Positions 15,467-22,856 of a DNA stretch of 32,779 nucleotides are shown one piece after another (the first letter of the stretch is position 1; each line of letters begins with the position of its first letter). The stretch lies in NCBI GenBank assembly GCA_012520975.1, contig JAAYNF010000044.1, forward strand, positions 1-32,779. The letters are read 5' to 3'. A program made the position numbers and the translations under genes. Below the pieces are notes generated by a model. It was not told the origin of the DNA. It worked only from the letters and a program-made list of their open reading frames with translations, and searched no databases. Origin of the DNA: Clostridiaceae bacterium. GTDB lineage: Bacteria > Bacillota > Clostridia > Saccharofermentanales > UBA5734.

Positions 15467-16779
15467 CGCCTGATATGGTCACCGGTCTTCTGGTTTTTGC
15501 CGGGATGATCATCATGGTTTTGCTGGGCGTTCCCATCTTTTTGTCGATGCTGGCCGGCTCTTTTGTGGGCTTCATTGCCATCGGCGGCATCAAGATGATG
15601 ATCGTTCAGTTTACCACCGCGCCATTTTCCCTGGGTGCAAACTATACATATGCGGTCCTGCCCCTGTTCATGCTGGTTGGCTCGCTGGCCAGTGTAACGG
15701 GAATAGCACAGGGTGCCTTTGATGCCATGCACAAGTGGCTGGGACGTATCCGTGGCGGTATGCTGTACACTGTGGTGGGTGCCAACGCCCTGTTCGGTGC
15801 CTGCTCCGGCATCTCTGTGGCCGGAAATGTGGTATTCAGCCGATTGGCTGTTCCGGAGCTGGAGCGTCAGGGCTACGATCGCAGCCTGTCCTACGGTACG
15901 GTGACCGGAGCCGGTGTTCTGTCCTCCTTGATTCCTCCCAGCATTCCCATCATCATATGGTGCTTGGTCACAAATATGTCCATCGGCAATACGTTGATGT
16001 ATGGTCTCAGCGCCGGATTGATGATGGTGGTCCTGCTGTGCCTGTTTATCTTTTTTTATACTCTGGTTCGACCCGGCAAGGTGCCCGGCACAAAGAATAT
16101 GCCCAAGGTTTCCTTTATGGATAAGGTCAAGTCACTGCGGTATGTGATTCCCATCCTGCTGGTGTTCGCCCTTATTATCGGCGGTGCCGTTTGGGGTTGG
16201 TTCCCCGCTACCGTGGGCGGTGCCGTCGCCGTTTTCGCGCTGCTGATTTATGCCATCATCAAACGAGTTCCCGCAAAACAGATCGGACATTGCATCTGGG
16301 ATGCCGCCGTCATGAACGCAGGTATGTTTCCGATTATCATGGCCGGCACCATCTTCAGTCGCTTCATTTCTCTGACCGGTCTGGCTGACGGCATGGCCGA
16401 CCTCATCGCAGGTCTTGATCTGCATCCCATGCTGGTGTTCACACTGGTCATCATTTTCTACATCATTTGCGGCTGTGTGATGGATATTCCTTCCATTATC
16501 ATCATTACGGTTCCCGTATTCTTTCCCCTGCTCACAGGAATGGGCTTTAACCCGTATGTCCTGTGCGTTGCGCTGGTGTTTATGTGCGATGTGGCCGGCA
16601 TGACTCCTCCCATCGGCATGAATGTATTTGCCGTGGCCAACGCCCTGAGAGTTCCTCCCATGGATATCTTCAGGGGCTGTGTACCATTTTTCATTCTGGA
16701 CGTCATCTGTGTGTACATTATGGCGATTTTCCCCCAAATCGTGGAATTCCTGCCCAAATTGATGGGGGTAGGTTCGTAA
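15463..16779 (+). CDS. dctM: TRAP transporter large permease (DctM)
   Basis: Transport-catalysing membrane subunit of 438 aa with about twelve membrane segments. It shows DctM family blocks: FLSMLAGSFVGF, YAVLPLFMLVGSLASVTGIAQ, GANALFGACSGISVAGNVVF, IPPSIPIIIW and the C-terminal AGMTPPIGMNVFAVAN. The SGISVA-type loop, where most homologues have SGS.A, belongs to the scaffold around the ion and substrate sites. It is translationally coupled to dctQ. The binding-protein gene follows 28 nt later after AAGGAGG. Confidence 0.93.
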   Translation: MTPDMVTGLLVFAGMIIMVLLGVPIFLSMLAGSFVGFIAIGGIKMMIVQFTTAPFSLGANYTYAVLPLFMLVGSLASVTGIAQGAFDAMHKWLGRIRGGMLYTVVGANALFGACSGISVAGNVVFSRLAVPELERQGYDRSLSYGTVTGAGVLSSLIPPSIPIIIWCLVTNMSIGNTLMYGLSAGLMMVVLLCLFIFFYTLVRPGKVPGTKNMPKVSFMDKVKSLRYVIPILLVFALIIGGAVWGWFPATVGGAVAVFALLIYAIIKRVPAKQIGHCIWDAAVMNAGMFPIIMAGTIFSRFISLTGLADGMADLIAGLDLHPMLVFTLVIIFYIICGCVMDIPSIIIITVPVFFPLLTGMGFNPYVLCVALVFMCDVAGMTPPIGMNVFAVANALRVPPMDIFRGCVPFFILDVICVYIMAIFPQIVEFLPKLMGVGS

Positions 16780-16807
16780 AATTCAAATTTTTAAGGAGGA
16801 TGCAAAT

Positions 16808-17932
16808 ATGAGAAAAATCCTTGCAATACTTTTGGCGCTGCTGATGGTTTTTGCCGTGGCTGCCTGTGGCAATGGCTCCGGAAGTGACCCTTCTGTTCCC
16901 GGCAAGCCCAGCACCACTGCTCCCAAAAGCTCCGAAACAGAAAGCCCCGGCCCCGGCACCGAAGGCCCCGCCTACGACACCGTTAAGCTGATGTTTGCCA
17001 CCACTTACAATGAGCTTGAAACCAGCGGCAAGATCATTGTCTTCTTCACGAACTACATCACTGAGAAGTCCGGCGGTGCCGTCACCTTTGACATCAAGTG
17101 GGGAGGCACGGTGGCCGGAACCGGTGAAGAGCTGAGCTTCCTGCAGGCCGGCGCCTTTGACATGAGCGTTCTCGGCCAATCTCAGTACAGCGCGGTGTTT
17201 CCTCTGCTGAACTTTCCCGGCCAAACCGATGAGAGCCAGGAGAAATGCGTGAACTATTTCAGGCACATCGTGTATGAGAATGATGCGACGGCGTCCCTGA
17301 TTCAGGCTCAGATCGAAGCTCAGGGCGTTAAGATGTTGGGCTTTATGGGCAACGGCGGCAACGCTTTTGCTGCCAAGAAAGAACTCTCCACCCTGGACGA
17401 ATTGAACAAATATAAACTGGGCATCGGCATGAACCATTCTGCCTTTGAGCGTCTGGGCTTTTCTGTTCAGGCTTTGATGCCGTGGGATACTTATGACGGC
17501 CTGTCCAAGGGAGTGGTCGACGTGACATTTATGGCCCTGGCTCCTATGGTTGCCCTGAAATGGCATGAGGTGGCTCCCTATTTTGTCTCCGCCAATGTGT
17601 ATTCTTCCGGCAACTACTTTACCATCAGTCTGGAGCGCTGGAACAGCTTCAGTGCTGATACGAAGGCTCTGTTTGAAGAAGCCATGGCCGCCGCGACCGA
17701 CCACAGCCTGCAGCTGGTGGCCGAAGGGATGGCCGGCGCCGAGGCTGCTCTTACCGCTGCCGGCGGAAAGCTGATGAGCCTGAACGAGGCTGATACTCAG
17801 GCCCTCTTCGAAGTACTGTGGGATGCCGCTGTCGCCGACGGCCGTGCCTTGGCTAAGAGCGGCAATTGCGTGGAGGAAATGGAGACCATTCTGAATGCTT
17901 GCGCTGACTACCTCAAGCTCCCTTTGAATTAA
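16808..17932 (+). CDS. dctP: TRAP transporter solute-binding lipoprotein (DctP)
   Basis: Extracytoplasmic substrate-binding protein of 374 aa that delivers a ligand to DctQM. It has a lipoprotein signal (MRKILAILLALLMVF, lipobox AVAAC with Cys20) and then a Ser/Pro/Gly-rich linker to about residue 55, as in Gram-positive tethered binding proteins. The mature domain has the DctP pattern SGKIIVFFTNYITEKSGG, GTGEELSFLQAGAFDM and YDGLSKGVVDVTFM. The conserved Arg of the LKIRxP-type motif, which binds the ligand carboxylate in most DctP proteins, appears to be Gly here (YKLGIGMN). AAGGAGGATGC precedes the ATG. A strong terminator follows. Confidence 0.9.
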   Translation: MRKILAILLALLMVFAVAACGNGSGSDPSVPGKPSTTAPKSSETESPGPGTEGPAYDTVKLMFATTYNELETSGKIIVFFTNYITEKSGGAVTFDIKWGGTVAGTGEELSFLQAGAFDMSVLGQSQYSAVFPLLNFPGQTDESQEKCVNYFRHIVYENDATASLIQAQIEAQGVKMLGFMGNGGNAFAAKKELSTLDELNKYKLGIGMNHSAFERLGFSVQALMPWDTYDGLSKGVVDVTFMALAPMVALKWHEVAPYFVSANVYSSGNYFTISLERWNSFSADTKALFEEAMAAATDHSLQLVAEGMAGAEAALTAAGGKLMSLNEADTQALFEVLWDAAVADGRALAKSGNCVEEMETILNACADYLKLPLN

Positions 17933-17956
17933 AACACAAACCCTGCGAAAGCACGT

Positions 17957-18002
17957 AGGGCTGTCTCAAAACACGGTTTTGTGTGGCGAGACAGCCCTTT
18001 TT
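17957..18002 (+). terminator. intrinsic terminator of the dctQMP operon
   Basis: An 11-bp perfect stem (17957-17967 with 17988-17998), with an inner ACAC/GTGT pairing and five T (17998-18002). It lies between dctP and the convergent GDPD gene. Confidence 0.9.
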
Positions 18003-18052
18003 GGCTCATTTACCTCAAGATATATGTCGTAAGCAATTGCGACATCATTCGG

Positions 18053-18784
18053 TCATTGAAATCTACCGCGCCATTTTGCGAATACATCCGGCCGGTTCGT
18101 AATAATGCTCGTTACTCCTTGCGCACAGCACGCCTGCATTTCCTTTTCATCGTCTACCGTCCAAACATTGACGTCGATTCCTGCTTTTTGCAGGCAAGCT
18201 GCGCATTTTTCCCCGTCCGATGTTTGTAAAAAAGAGGCATGCGGGTGGTATGCGGTTGCTTGAAGCGCGAGGCAATAGTTTTTCGGGCAACAAATCCACG
18301 CATATGTCAACACGCCGATTTTGGCGTCGGCGTTTATTTTTTTGATTCGTCTGAGCGTGAAGTGATTGAACGAAGAGTACAAAACGCGCGATTCAAGCCC
18401 GTATTGCGACACGAGCCGTAGCACCTTTTCCTCAATGCCGGGATAAGGATTGGGACTGGTTTTCAGCTCGATATTTGTTAAAAATTGTGGTACGGTCCGG
18501 GCAAACCGCAAATATTCTTCCAAAGTAGGTACCGTATGATCTATATGTGTGCCGACACATATGTTTTGCAATTCTTTTGTTGTTACGGTTTCGATGTTGC
18601 GATCAATTCCCGCGGTGCGAAGCAGCGATTCGTCGTGGAGAATGACCGGCACTCCGTCTTGCGACAAGTGCACGTCGAGTTCAACGCCCTGTGCGCCCGC
18701 CTTCACTGCTTCGCGAAATGCTTCCATCGTGTTTTCGGGATATTTTGCGCTAAATCCCCTGTGCGCGTAACAAACCGGCATCAT
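18053..18784 (-). CDS. glycerophosphodiester phosphodiesterase (GDPD family)
   Basis: Hydrolyses glycerophosphodiesters to glycerol-3-phosphate and an alcohol. The 243-aa cytoplasmic TIM-barrel has the catalytic HRG motif (AHRGFSAKYPENT), the metal site ELDVHLSQDGVPVILHDESLLRT, NIELKTSPN, and a C-terminal NVWTVDDEKEMQACCAQGVTSIITNRPD. There is no signal peptide. The ATG overlaps the stop of the upstream rhodanese gene (ATGA), with a second ATG 3 nt later, so the two genes are cotranscribed. The sequence is rich in cysteine for this family (WICCPKNYC, CAACL, ACC). Confidence 0.92.
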   Translation of the reverse strand: MMPVCYAHRGFSAKYPENTMEAFREAVKAGAQGVELDVHLSQDGVPVILHDESLLRTAGIDRNIETVTTKELQNICVGTHIDHTVPTLEEYLRFARTVPQFLTNIELKTSPNPYPGIEEKVLRLVSQYGLESRVLYSSFNHFTLRRIKKINADAKIGVLTYAWICCPKNYCLALQATAYHPHASFLQTSDGEKCAACLQKAGIDVNVWTVDDEKEMQACCAQGVTSIITNRPDVFAKWRGRFQ

Positions 18785-19416
18785 TCAGCTCCACCCTTTT
18801 CTAAATCGCCTTTGTAATCGGAGATACCGCCCAAATCGAAAATGACCCTGTATCCTAAATCCTGAAGGACTTTAGCGGCTGTGGCCGAGCGGCGTCCGCT
18901 CCGGCAATAAAGCAAGAGCGTGCTGTCCTGATCCGGTATGCTGTCCACAATATCATTGATCTGATCTACAGGGATATTGATGCTCTCCGGCACGTGGCCC
19001 GCTTCAAATTCCTCTACGGTTCTCACATCGATCAAATAGGTTTTTTCCGGCCTGATCTGCAGCAGCTGATGGGCCAGGCCAAAGCCGGCCAAATAAGTCT
19101 TGCTCTCACCCGAGAGTTTCTCCGAGGCAACAATAACTGCTTGTGGCGGAAAAGACTCCATGAGCTGATCAAAGGCCAAAGCCATGACATCTCCGACCTG
19201 AATATCTTGCGGACTGTCAAAGCGGGCAACCAAGGGCAGATGAAGGTTTTCTTTGGTTTCTTCGGTGGTTTTTACGATGACAAACAAATCGTTGCCAAGA
19301 TGGATGGCTTCAAAAGGCAGCGTGGACGGACTTAAGGGCTTCCGGCAGCCGGGTAGGGCAAGACCCAAAACCATCGCGATAATTAACAGAAAACCGAAGA
19401 CTTTTACTTTTTTCAT
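18781..19416 (-). CDS. rhodanese-domain lipoprotein
   Basis: Surface-anchored protein of 211 aa. A lipoprotein signal (KVFGFLLIIAMVLGLA, lipobox LPGC, Cys24) precedes an unassigned region of about 90 residues (ending in the QLMESFPPQAVIVASE area) and a C-terminal rhodanese domain: YLIDVRTVEEFEAGHVPESINIP and the active-site loop LLYCRSGRRSATAA with the sulfur-carrying Cys. Rhodaneses transfer sulfane sulfur; the physiological acceptor is unknown. ATG at 19416 has GAGGAGGCGG upstream. It overlaps the GDPD gene by 4 nt and is divergent from fbp. Confidence 0.88.
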   Translation of the reverse strand: MKKVKVFGFLLIIAMVLGLALPGCRKPLSPSTLPFEAIHLGNDLFVIVKTTEETKENLHLPLVARFDSPQDIQVGDVMALAFDQLMESFPPQAVIVASEKLSGESKTYLAGFGLAHQLLQIRPEKTYLIDVRTVEEFEAGHVPESINIPVDQINDIVDSIPDQDSTLLLYCRSGRRSATAAKVLQDLGYRVIFDLGGISDYKGDLEKGGAE

Positions 19417-19452
19417 ACAGAGCCGCCTCCTCACCTGTGTCCACCTCCGCAT

Positions 19453-19481
19453 TTGTAAAAGCATACCGGCGATGTTAGAAT
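19453..19481 (+). promoter_or_regulatory. candidate promoter of fbp
   Basis: TTGTAA (19453-19458), a 17-bp spacer and TAGAAT (19476-19481), giving a leader of about 35 nt. Confidence 0.55.
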
Positions 19482-19498
19482 ACACCTATCCTAATTTG

Positions 19499-19510
19499 TA
19501 TCATATGATA
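19499..19510. promoter_or_regulatory. 12-bp palindrome TATCATATGATA before fbp
   Basis: A perfect palindrome just upstream of the fbp ribosome site. It also covers a possible minus-strand -10 (TATGAT, 19505-19500, with TTGCAT 18 bp upstream) for the divergent rhodanese gene. It may be an operator serving both directions; unproven. Confidence 0.4.
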
Positions 19511-19523
19511 AGGGAGGCCTGTT

Positions 19524-21479
19524 ATGCAATATCAGAAATACCTCCGTTTGCTGGCAAAGGAATATCCGACGGCGCGTCTGGCGCGTGGCGAGATCATCCG
19601 TCTTGCCGCTCTGCGCGAGCTACCGAAAGGAACCGAGTATTTTTTCTCGGATCTGCACGGTGAGGCAGGCGCTTTTATTCATTTGCTGCGCAGCGCATCG
19701 GGCAATATCCGGACAAAAATCCGTGAACTCTACCAAAACACCTTGACCGAGGAGTCGCAAAACCGGCTGGCCAACCTGATCTACGACCCACCGCGCATTC
19801 TTCAGATCATGCGGAAAAGTGATCGTCTGACGCAGGAGTGGATTCGGATTACGATCACCCGCCTGACAAGTCTGTTGCAGTATATTTCGTCAAAATATCC
19901 GCAGGCGATCGTCCGCGAGCATATGCCGGCGGAATACGTTAATGTTCTCTATGAGCTGCTTTATTCGAGCGCGGAAGGGCAGAGCAAGCACGATTATGTC
20001 AATACAATCGTCCAGTTTGTGATCGACACCGATGCGAGCGAAGACTTCATTGCTGCGATTTGCGGAATGATACAAAGGATCTGCGTCAACAATTTGCACA
20101 TTATCGGTGACATTTATGACCGCGGTCCTGGCCCGCACCGGATCATGGAAGAGCTGATTGATTTTGACCGGGTCGATATTCAATGGGGCAATCACGATGT
20201 GGTCTGGATGGGCGCCGCAAGCGGCAGCCTCGCCTGCATGGCGAATGTGCTGCGCGTCGGAATCAGCTACAATACTTTTGACTGCTTAGAGGAGGGTTAT
20301 GGCATCAATTTACGCCAGCTCTCGACGTTCGCCGCCGAAGTTTACGGAGATGACCCATGTGAGCGTTTCATGCCGAAGCTGCTGGACGAAAATATCTATT
20401 CCTTTGTCGATGAACAACTCACCGCCAAGATGCATAAGGCGATCTCGATCATTCAATTCAAGCTGGAAGGCCAACTGCTGGACCGCAATCCCGAGTTCGC
20501 GATGGACGACCGCAATGTGCTCAAAAAAGTCGACTTTGAAAAGGGCGTTTATGTTGTCGACGGCGTCGAACATCCGATGCTGGACACAAACTTTCCAACG
20601 GTCGATCCGAAAGACCCTCTCCGCCTGACCGACGCGGAGCAAGAGCTGATGCACGCCATCGACGCTTCCTTCCGTCACAGTGAACCCCTTCAGCGGCACA
20701 TCAACTTTTTCTACTCCCACGGCGGAACGTACAAGATCGTCAATGGGAACCTGCTGTTTCATGGTTGCATCCCGATGTCGGAGGATGGCGAGTTCCAGGA
20801 GTGCATAATCAACGGCCGCGCATACGCCGGAAAAGCGCTTCTTGACCAGATCAACCTGATCACGCAACGTGCTTTTTTCTCGGCGACAGAGAGCGAGCAG
20901 CCTTCGTACGCCGCCGATTTCATGTGGTATCTCTGGTGCGGTCCGCGCTCGCCGATGTTCGGAAAAAGCAAGATGGCGACGTTTGAGGGTTTCTTTGTCG
21001 ACAACAAAGAGCTGCGAAAAGAAAAAATGAACGATTACTATCGCCTCAGCGAAGACCAAGGGATTTGCGACAAGATTTTCCGGGAATTCGGCATGGATCC
21101 GGATATTTCCCACATCATCAACGGACACGTACCGGTCAAGATCAAAGACGGTGAAACACCCGTCAAGGCGAACGGCAAACTCTTCGTGATCGATGGCGGA
21201 ATTTCCAAGGCCTATCAGCCGAGGACCGGAATCGCCGGCTACACGATGATTTTCAACTCCCATCATCTCGCTCTCGCCGAGCACACCAGCTTTGATCAGA
21301 TCGAAAACGACGATGGCAGCTACACGCCGAAAATACAAATTGTTGTGCCGATGCCACGACGCTTAAAGATTGCGGACATCGATCTCGGCGATGAACTTGA
21401 AGAAAAGATAAATGATCTTCGCGCGCTGATCGACGCATACCGTAACGGTGTGCTCAAGGAGCGGATTACCGACAGCTGA
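19524..21479 (+). CDS. fbp: fructose-1,6-bisphosphatase class III
   Basis: Gluconeogenic enzyme that dephosphorylates fructose-1,6-bisphosphate. The 651-aa length and sequence fit the Firmicute class III enzyme. The metallophosphoesterase motifs are present: FFSDLHGEAGAF (about residue 41), GDIYDRGPGPHR (about 195), WGNHDVVWMGA (about 221), and later the INGHVPVK and FVIDGGISKAYQPRTGIAGYT regions. ATG at 19524 follows AAGGGAGGCC. It is divergent from the rhodanese/GDPD pair and stands alone before a possible terminator. Confidence 0.96.
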   Translation: MQYQKYLRLLAKEYPTARLARGEIIRLAALRELPKGTEYFFSDLHGEAGAFIHLLRSASGNIRTKIRELYQNTLTEESQNRLANLIYDPPRILQIMRKSDRLTQEWIRITITRLTSLLQYISSKYPQAIVREHMPAEYVNVLYELLYSSAEGQSKHDYVNTIVQFVIDTDASEDFIAAICGMIQRICVNNLHIIGDIYDRGPGPHRIMEELIDFDRVDIQWGNHDVVWMGAASGSLACMANVLRVGISYNTFDCLEEGYGINLRQLSTFAAEVYGDDPCERFMPKLLDENIYSFVDEQLTAKMHKAISIIQFKLEGQLLDRNPEFAMDDRNVLKKVDFEKGVYVVDGVEHPMLDTNFPTVDPKDPLRLTDAEQELMHAIDASFRHSEPLQRHINFFYSHGGTYKIVNGNLLFHGCIPMSEDGEFQECIINGRAYAGKALLDQINLITQRAFFSATESEQPSYAADFMWYLWCGPRSPMFGKSKMATFEGFFVDNKELRKEKMNDYYRLSEDQGICDKIFREFGMDPDISHIINGHVPVKIKDGETPVKANGKLFVIDGGISKAYQPRTGIAGYTMIFNSHHLALAEHTSFDQIENDDGSYTPKIQIVVPMPRRLKIADIDLGDELEEKINDLRALIDAYRNGVLKERITDS

Positions 21480-21530
21480 TCCACATCCTTTTCCAAGCGG
21501 CCCATTCCGGCTTATGCATTCAAACGTCGT

Positions 21531-21569
21531 GGCCGGAAGGTTTTAGTATGTCCGGAAACCGGCCGTTTT
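21531..21569 (+). terminator. possible terminator of fbp
   Basis: GGCCGG (21531-21536) pairs with CCGGCC (21559-21564), followed by GTTTT. The 22-nt loop also contains an AAGGTTTT/AAACC-type pairing. Moderate support. Confidence 0.45.
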
Positions 21570-21610
21570 CTACTGTTTCGCAGGAAAAAGATGTAATGTG
21601 TGCGGAATTA

Positions 21611-21638
21611 TTGACATATGCCGGAAATGGTGTATAAT
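21611..21638 (+). promoter_or_regulatory. consensus promoter of the DUF5320/ORP-like operon
   Basis: TTGACA (21611-21616), a 16-bp spacer and TATAAT (21633-21638), the best match to consensus in the window. The expected start is near 21645. Confidence 0.85.
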
Positions 21639-21660
21639 GAGAGTAAATGGCATATGTCAA
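21611..21660. repeat. 12-bp inverted repeat framing the promoter
   Basis: TTGACATATGCC (21611-21622) and its exact reverse complement (21649-21660), 26 bp apart. The left arm contains the -35 box and the right arm lies over the first transcribed bases. As the left arm is not transcribed, this is a DNA-level site and not an RNA hairpin, which suggests a pair of repressor sites. Confidence 0.8.
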
Positions 21661-21682
21661 CAATTTAAAGGAGGTGAACAGT

Positions 21683-21973
21683 ATGCCAAGAATGGATGGA
21701 ACCGGCCCAACGGGTGCAGGACCAATGACCGGAAGAGGTTTGGGACGTTGCACCGGTGCTGATCCGGCAATGTACGGATATGGCCGCGGAATGGGAAGAG
21801 GTCGTGGGTTTGCCTGCGGACGCGGATTCGGCAGGGGTTTCGGACGCGGATTTGGCAGGGGTTTTGCGTTTGACCAGGCCTCCTCCAAAACACAAAAAGA
21901 GCTGCTCAATGAACAGAGAACCTTTTTGCAAAATCAACTCGAAGCGATTGACAAGCAATTAGAGGATCTATAA
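21683..21973 (+). CDS. DUF5320 glycine/arginine-rich small protein
   Basis: A 96-aa protein of the DUF5320 family, of unknown function. It begins with the typical MPRMDGTGPTGAGPMTGRGLGRC, followed by a Gly/Arg/Phe-rich stretch (GRGFGRG repeated) and a C-terminal helix (TQKELLNEQRTFLQNQLEAIDKQ) likely to form a coiled coil. Such proteins are regularly encoded beside NifX/ORP-type proteins and MinD-like ATPases in anaerobes. ATG at 21683 follows AAAGGAGGTG; the frame is open 36 nt upstream but without a ribosome site. It is the first gene of the operon. Confidence 0.85.
   Translation: MPRMDGTGPTGAGPMTGRGLGRCTGADPAMYGYGRGMGRGRGFACGRGFGRGFGRGFGRGFAFDQASSKTQKELLNEQRTFLQNQLEAIDKQLEDL
21818..21865 (+). 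repeat. two tandem 24-bp repeats inside DUF5320
   Basis: Copies at 21818-21841 and 21842-21865 differ at two positions (C/T at the 12th and 24th base). They encode repeats of the Gly-Arg-Gly-Phe type and could change number by slippage. Confidence 0.8.
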
Positions 21974-21985
21974 TGGACGTCAGGG

Positions 21986-22009
21986 ATAACCGGAGGACGC
22001 TCTGGTTAT
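21986..22009 (+). other. intercistronic hairpin between DUF5320 and DUF134
   Basis: A 10-bp stem (21986-21995 with 22000-22009, one G-U) with a GACG tetraloop, 27 nt before the proposed DUF134 start. Only a weak T-run follows. It may be a partial terminator or an RNA-stability element that keeps the first gene more abundant. Confidence 0.55.
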
Positions 22010-22036
22010 TTCCGACCGGAATGGAGTTGATGAGTT

Positions 22037-22429
22037 ATAGCCAGACCGAGAAAGTGGAGAAACGTTTGTTGTTTACCTGAAAACAATAGGTTCGGGCCTC
22101 TTGATTCGCCTGCCGACATGGAAAACCATGTAAAAATGACCGTGGATGAGTATGAAACCATCAGACTTATCGATTTAGAGGGCCTTACCCAAGAAGCGTG
22201 CGCCCAACAAATGGAAGTTGCTCGCAGTACCGTTCAAGGCATTTATATCAAGGCAAGGGAGAAGCTGGCAGAAGCTTTAGTGAATGGCAAGATGTTGCTG
22301 ATTGAGGGCGGACCATACCGCCTTTGCGAAGGCTTGGAAAACGATCGCGGCCGTGGCTGCCACAGGCATGGACGTGGCAGATGCCCCACCGATGGTGCGG
22401 GTCGTCGAAGAGGCCGTCGAAGAGGTTGA
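22037..22429 (+). CDS. DUF134 (HTH) protein, apparent ATA start codon
   Basis: Predicted DNA-binding protein of 130 aa, DUF134 family (sigma-70 region 4-like HTH). The family N-terminus ARPRKWRNVCCLPENNRFG is read in frame immediately after ATA at 22037, then the HTH MTVDEYETIRLIDLEGLTQE and MEVARSTVQGIYIKAREKL, and EALVNGKMLLIEGG. An in-frame TGA at 22031 allows only GTT or ATA as the first codons, so ATA is the likely start; GGAG at 22024-22027 sits 9 nt upstream. ATG at 22118 would remove the conserved N-terminus. The C-terminus is a Gly/Arg/His-rich tail (RGRGCHRHGRGRC). Probably regulates this operon; inferred from repeated neighbourhood. Confidence 0.8.
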   Translation: MARPRKWRNVCCLPENNRFGPLDSPADMENHVKMTVDEYETIRLIDLEGLTQEACAQQMEVARSTVQGIYIKAREKLAEALVNGKMLLIEGGPYRLCEGLENDRGRGCHRHGRGRCPTDGAGRRRGRRRG

Positions 22430-22486
22430 TTGTGCATTGAAAATTGTCGAGAATGATCGAAATAAAAACCGAAACGGAGGATTCGT

Positions 22487-22855
22487 ATGATAATAGCAAT
22501 TCCGGTAGACCAGAAAACCTTGGAGTCGAATGTGTATATGTCCTTTGGGCGCGCTCCCTATTTCCTTATTTATGATGTCGAAACCAAAGAAAGTACTTTT
22601 ATCGATAACAGCGCGGCTGCAAGCACAGGAGGCGCGGGCATTAAAGCCGCGCAAACGATCGTGGACAACAAAGCCGCTGCATTGCTCACCCCTCGCTTGG
22701 GCGCCAACGCCGCCGGCGTTCTGAAATCTGCCGAAATCAAAATTTATAAAACCACGGCCGCTTCGGCCAAAGACAATATTGATGCTTTTGTTGCCGGCAA
22801 ACTTTCTTTGCTGGATGAAATTCATGCCGGATTTCGCGAGCGCGGGAGCAACTAG
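22487..22855 (+). CDS. NifX/NifB-like (orange protein type) metal-cofactor protein 1
   Basis: A 122-aa cytoplasmic protein of the dinitrogenase iron-molybdenum cofactor family (NifX/NafY/NifB C-terminal fold). It has MIIAIPVDQKTLESNVYMSFGRAPYFLIYDVETKE followed by STGGAGIKAAQTIVDNKAAALLTPRLGANAAGVL. Relatives include the Desulfovibrio orange protein that carries a Mo-Cu cluster, and nitrogenase cofactor carriers. No nif structural genes are present, so a nitrogenase role is unlikely. CGGAGG lies before the ATG. It is followed immediately by the first ATPase, whose start lies 1 nt after its stop. Confidence 0.85.
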   Translation: MIIAIPVDQKTLESNVYMSFGRAPYFLIYDVETKESTFIDNSAAASTGGAGIKAAQTIVDNKAAALLTPRLGANAAGVLKSAEIKIYKTTAASAKDNIDAFVAGKLSLLDEIHAGFRERGSN

Positions 22856-22856
22856 T

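Noticed and set aside
20310-21338. A 342-codon minus-strand open frame within fbp
   Set aside because: Antisense to conserved fbp motifs; no independent evidence of coding.
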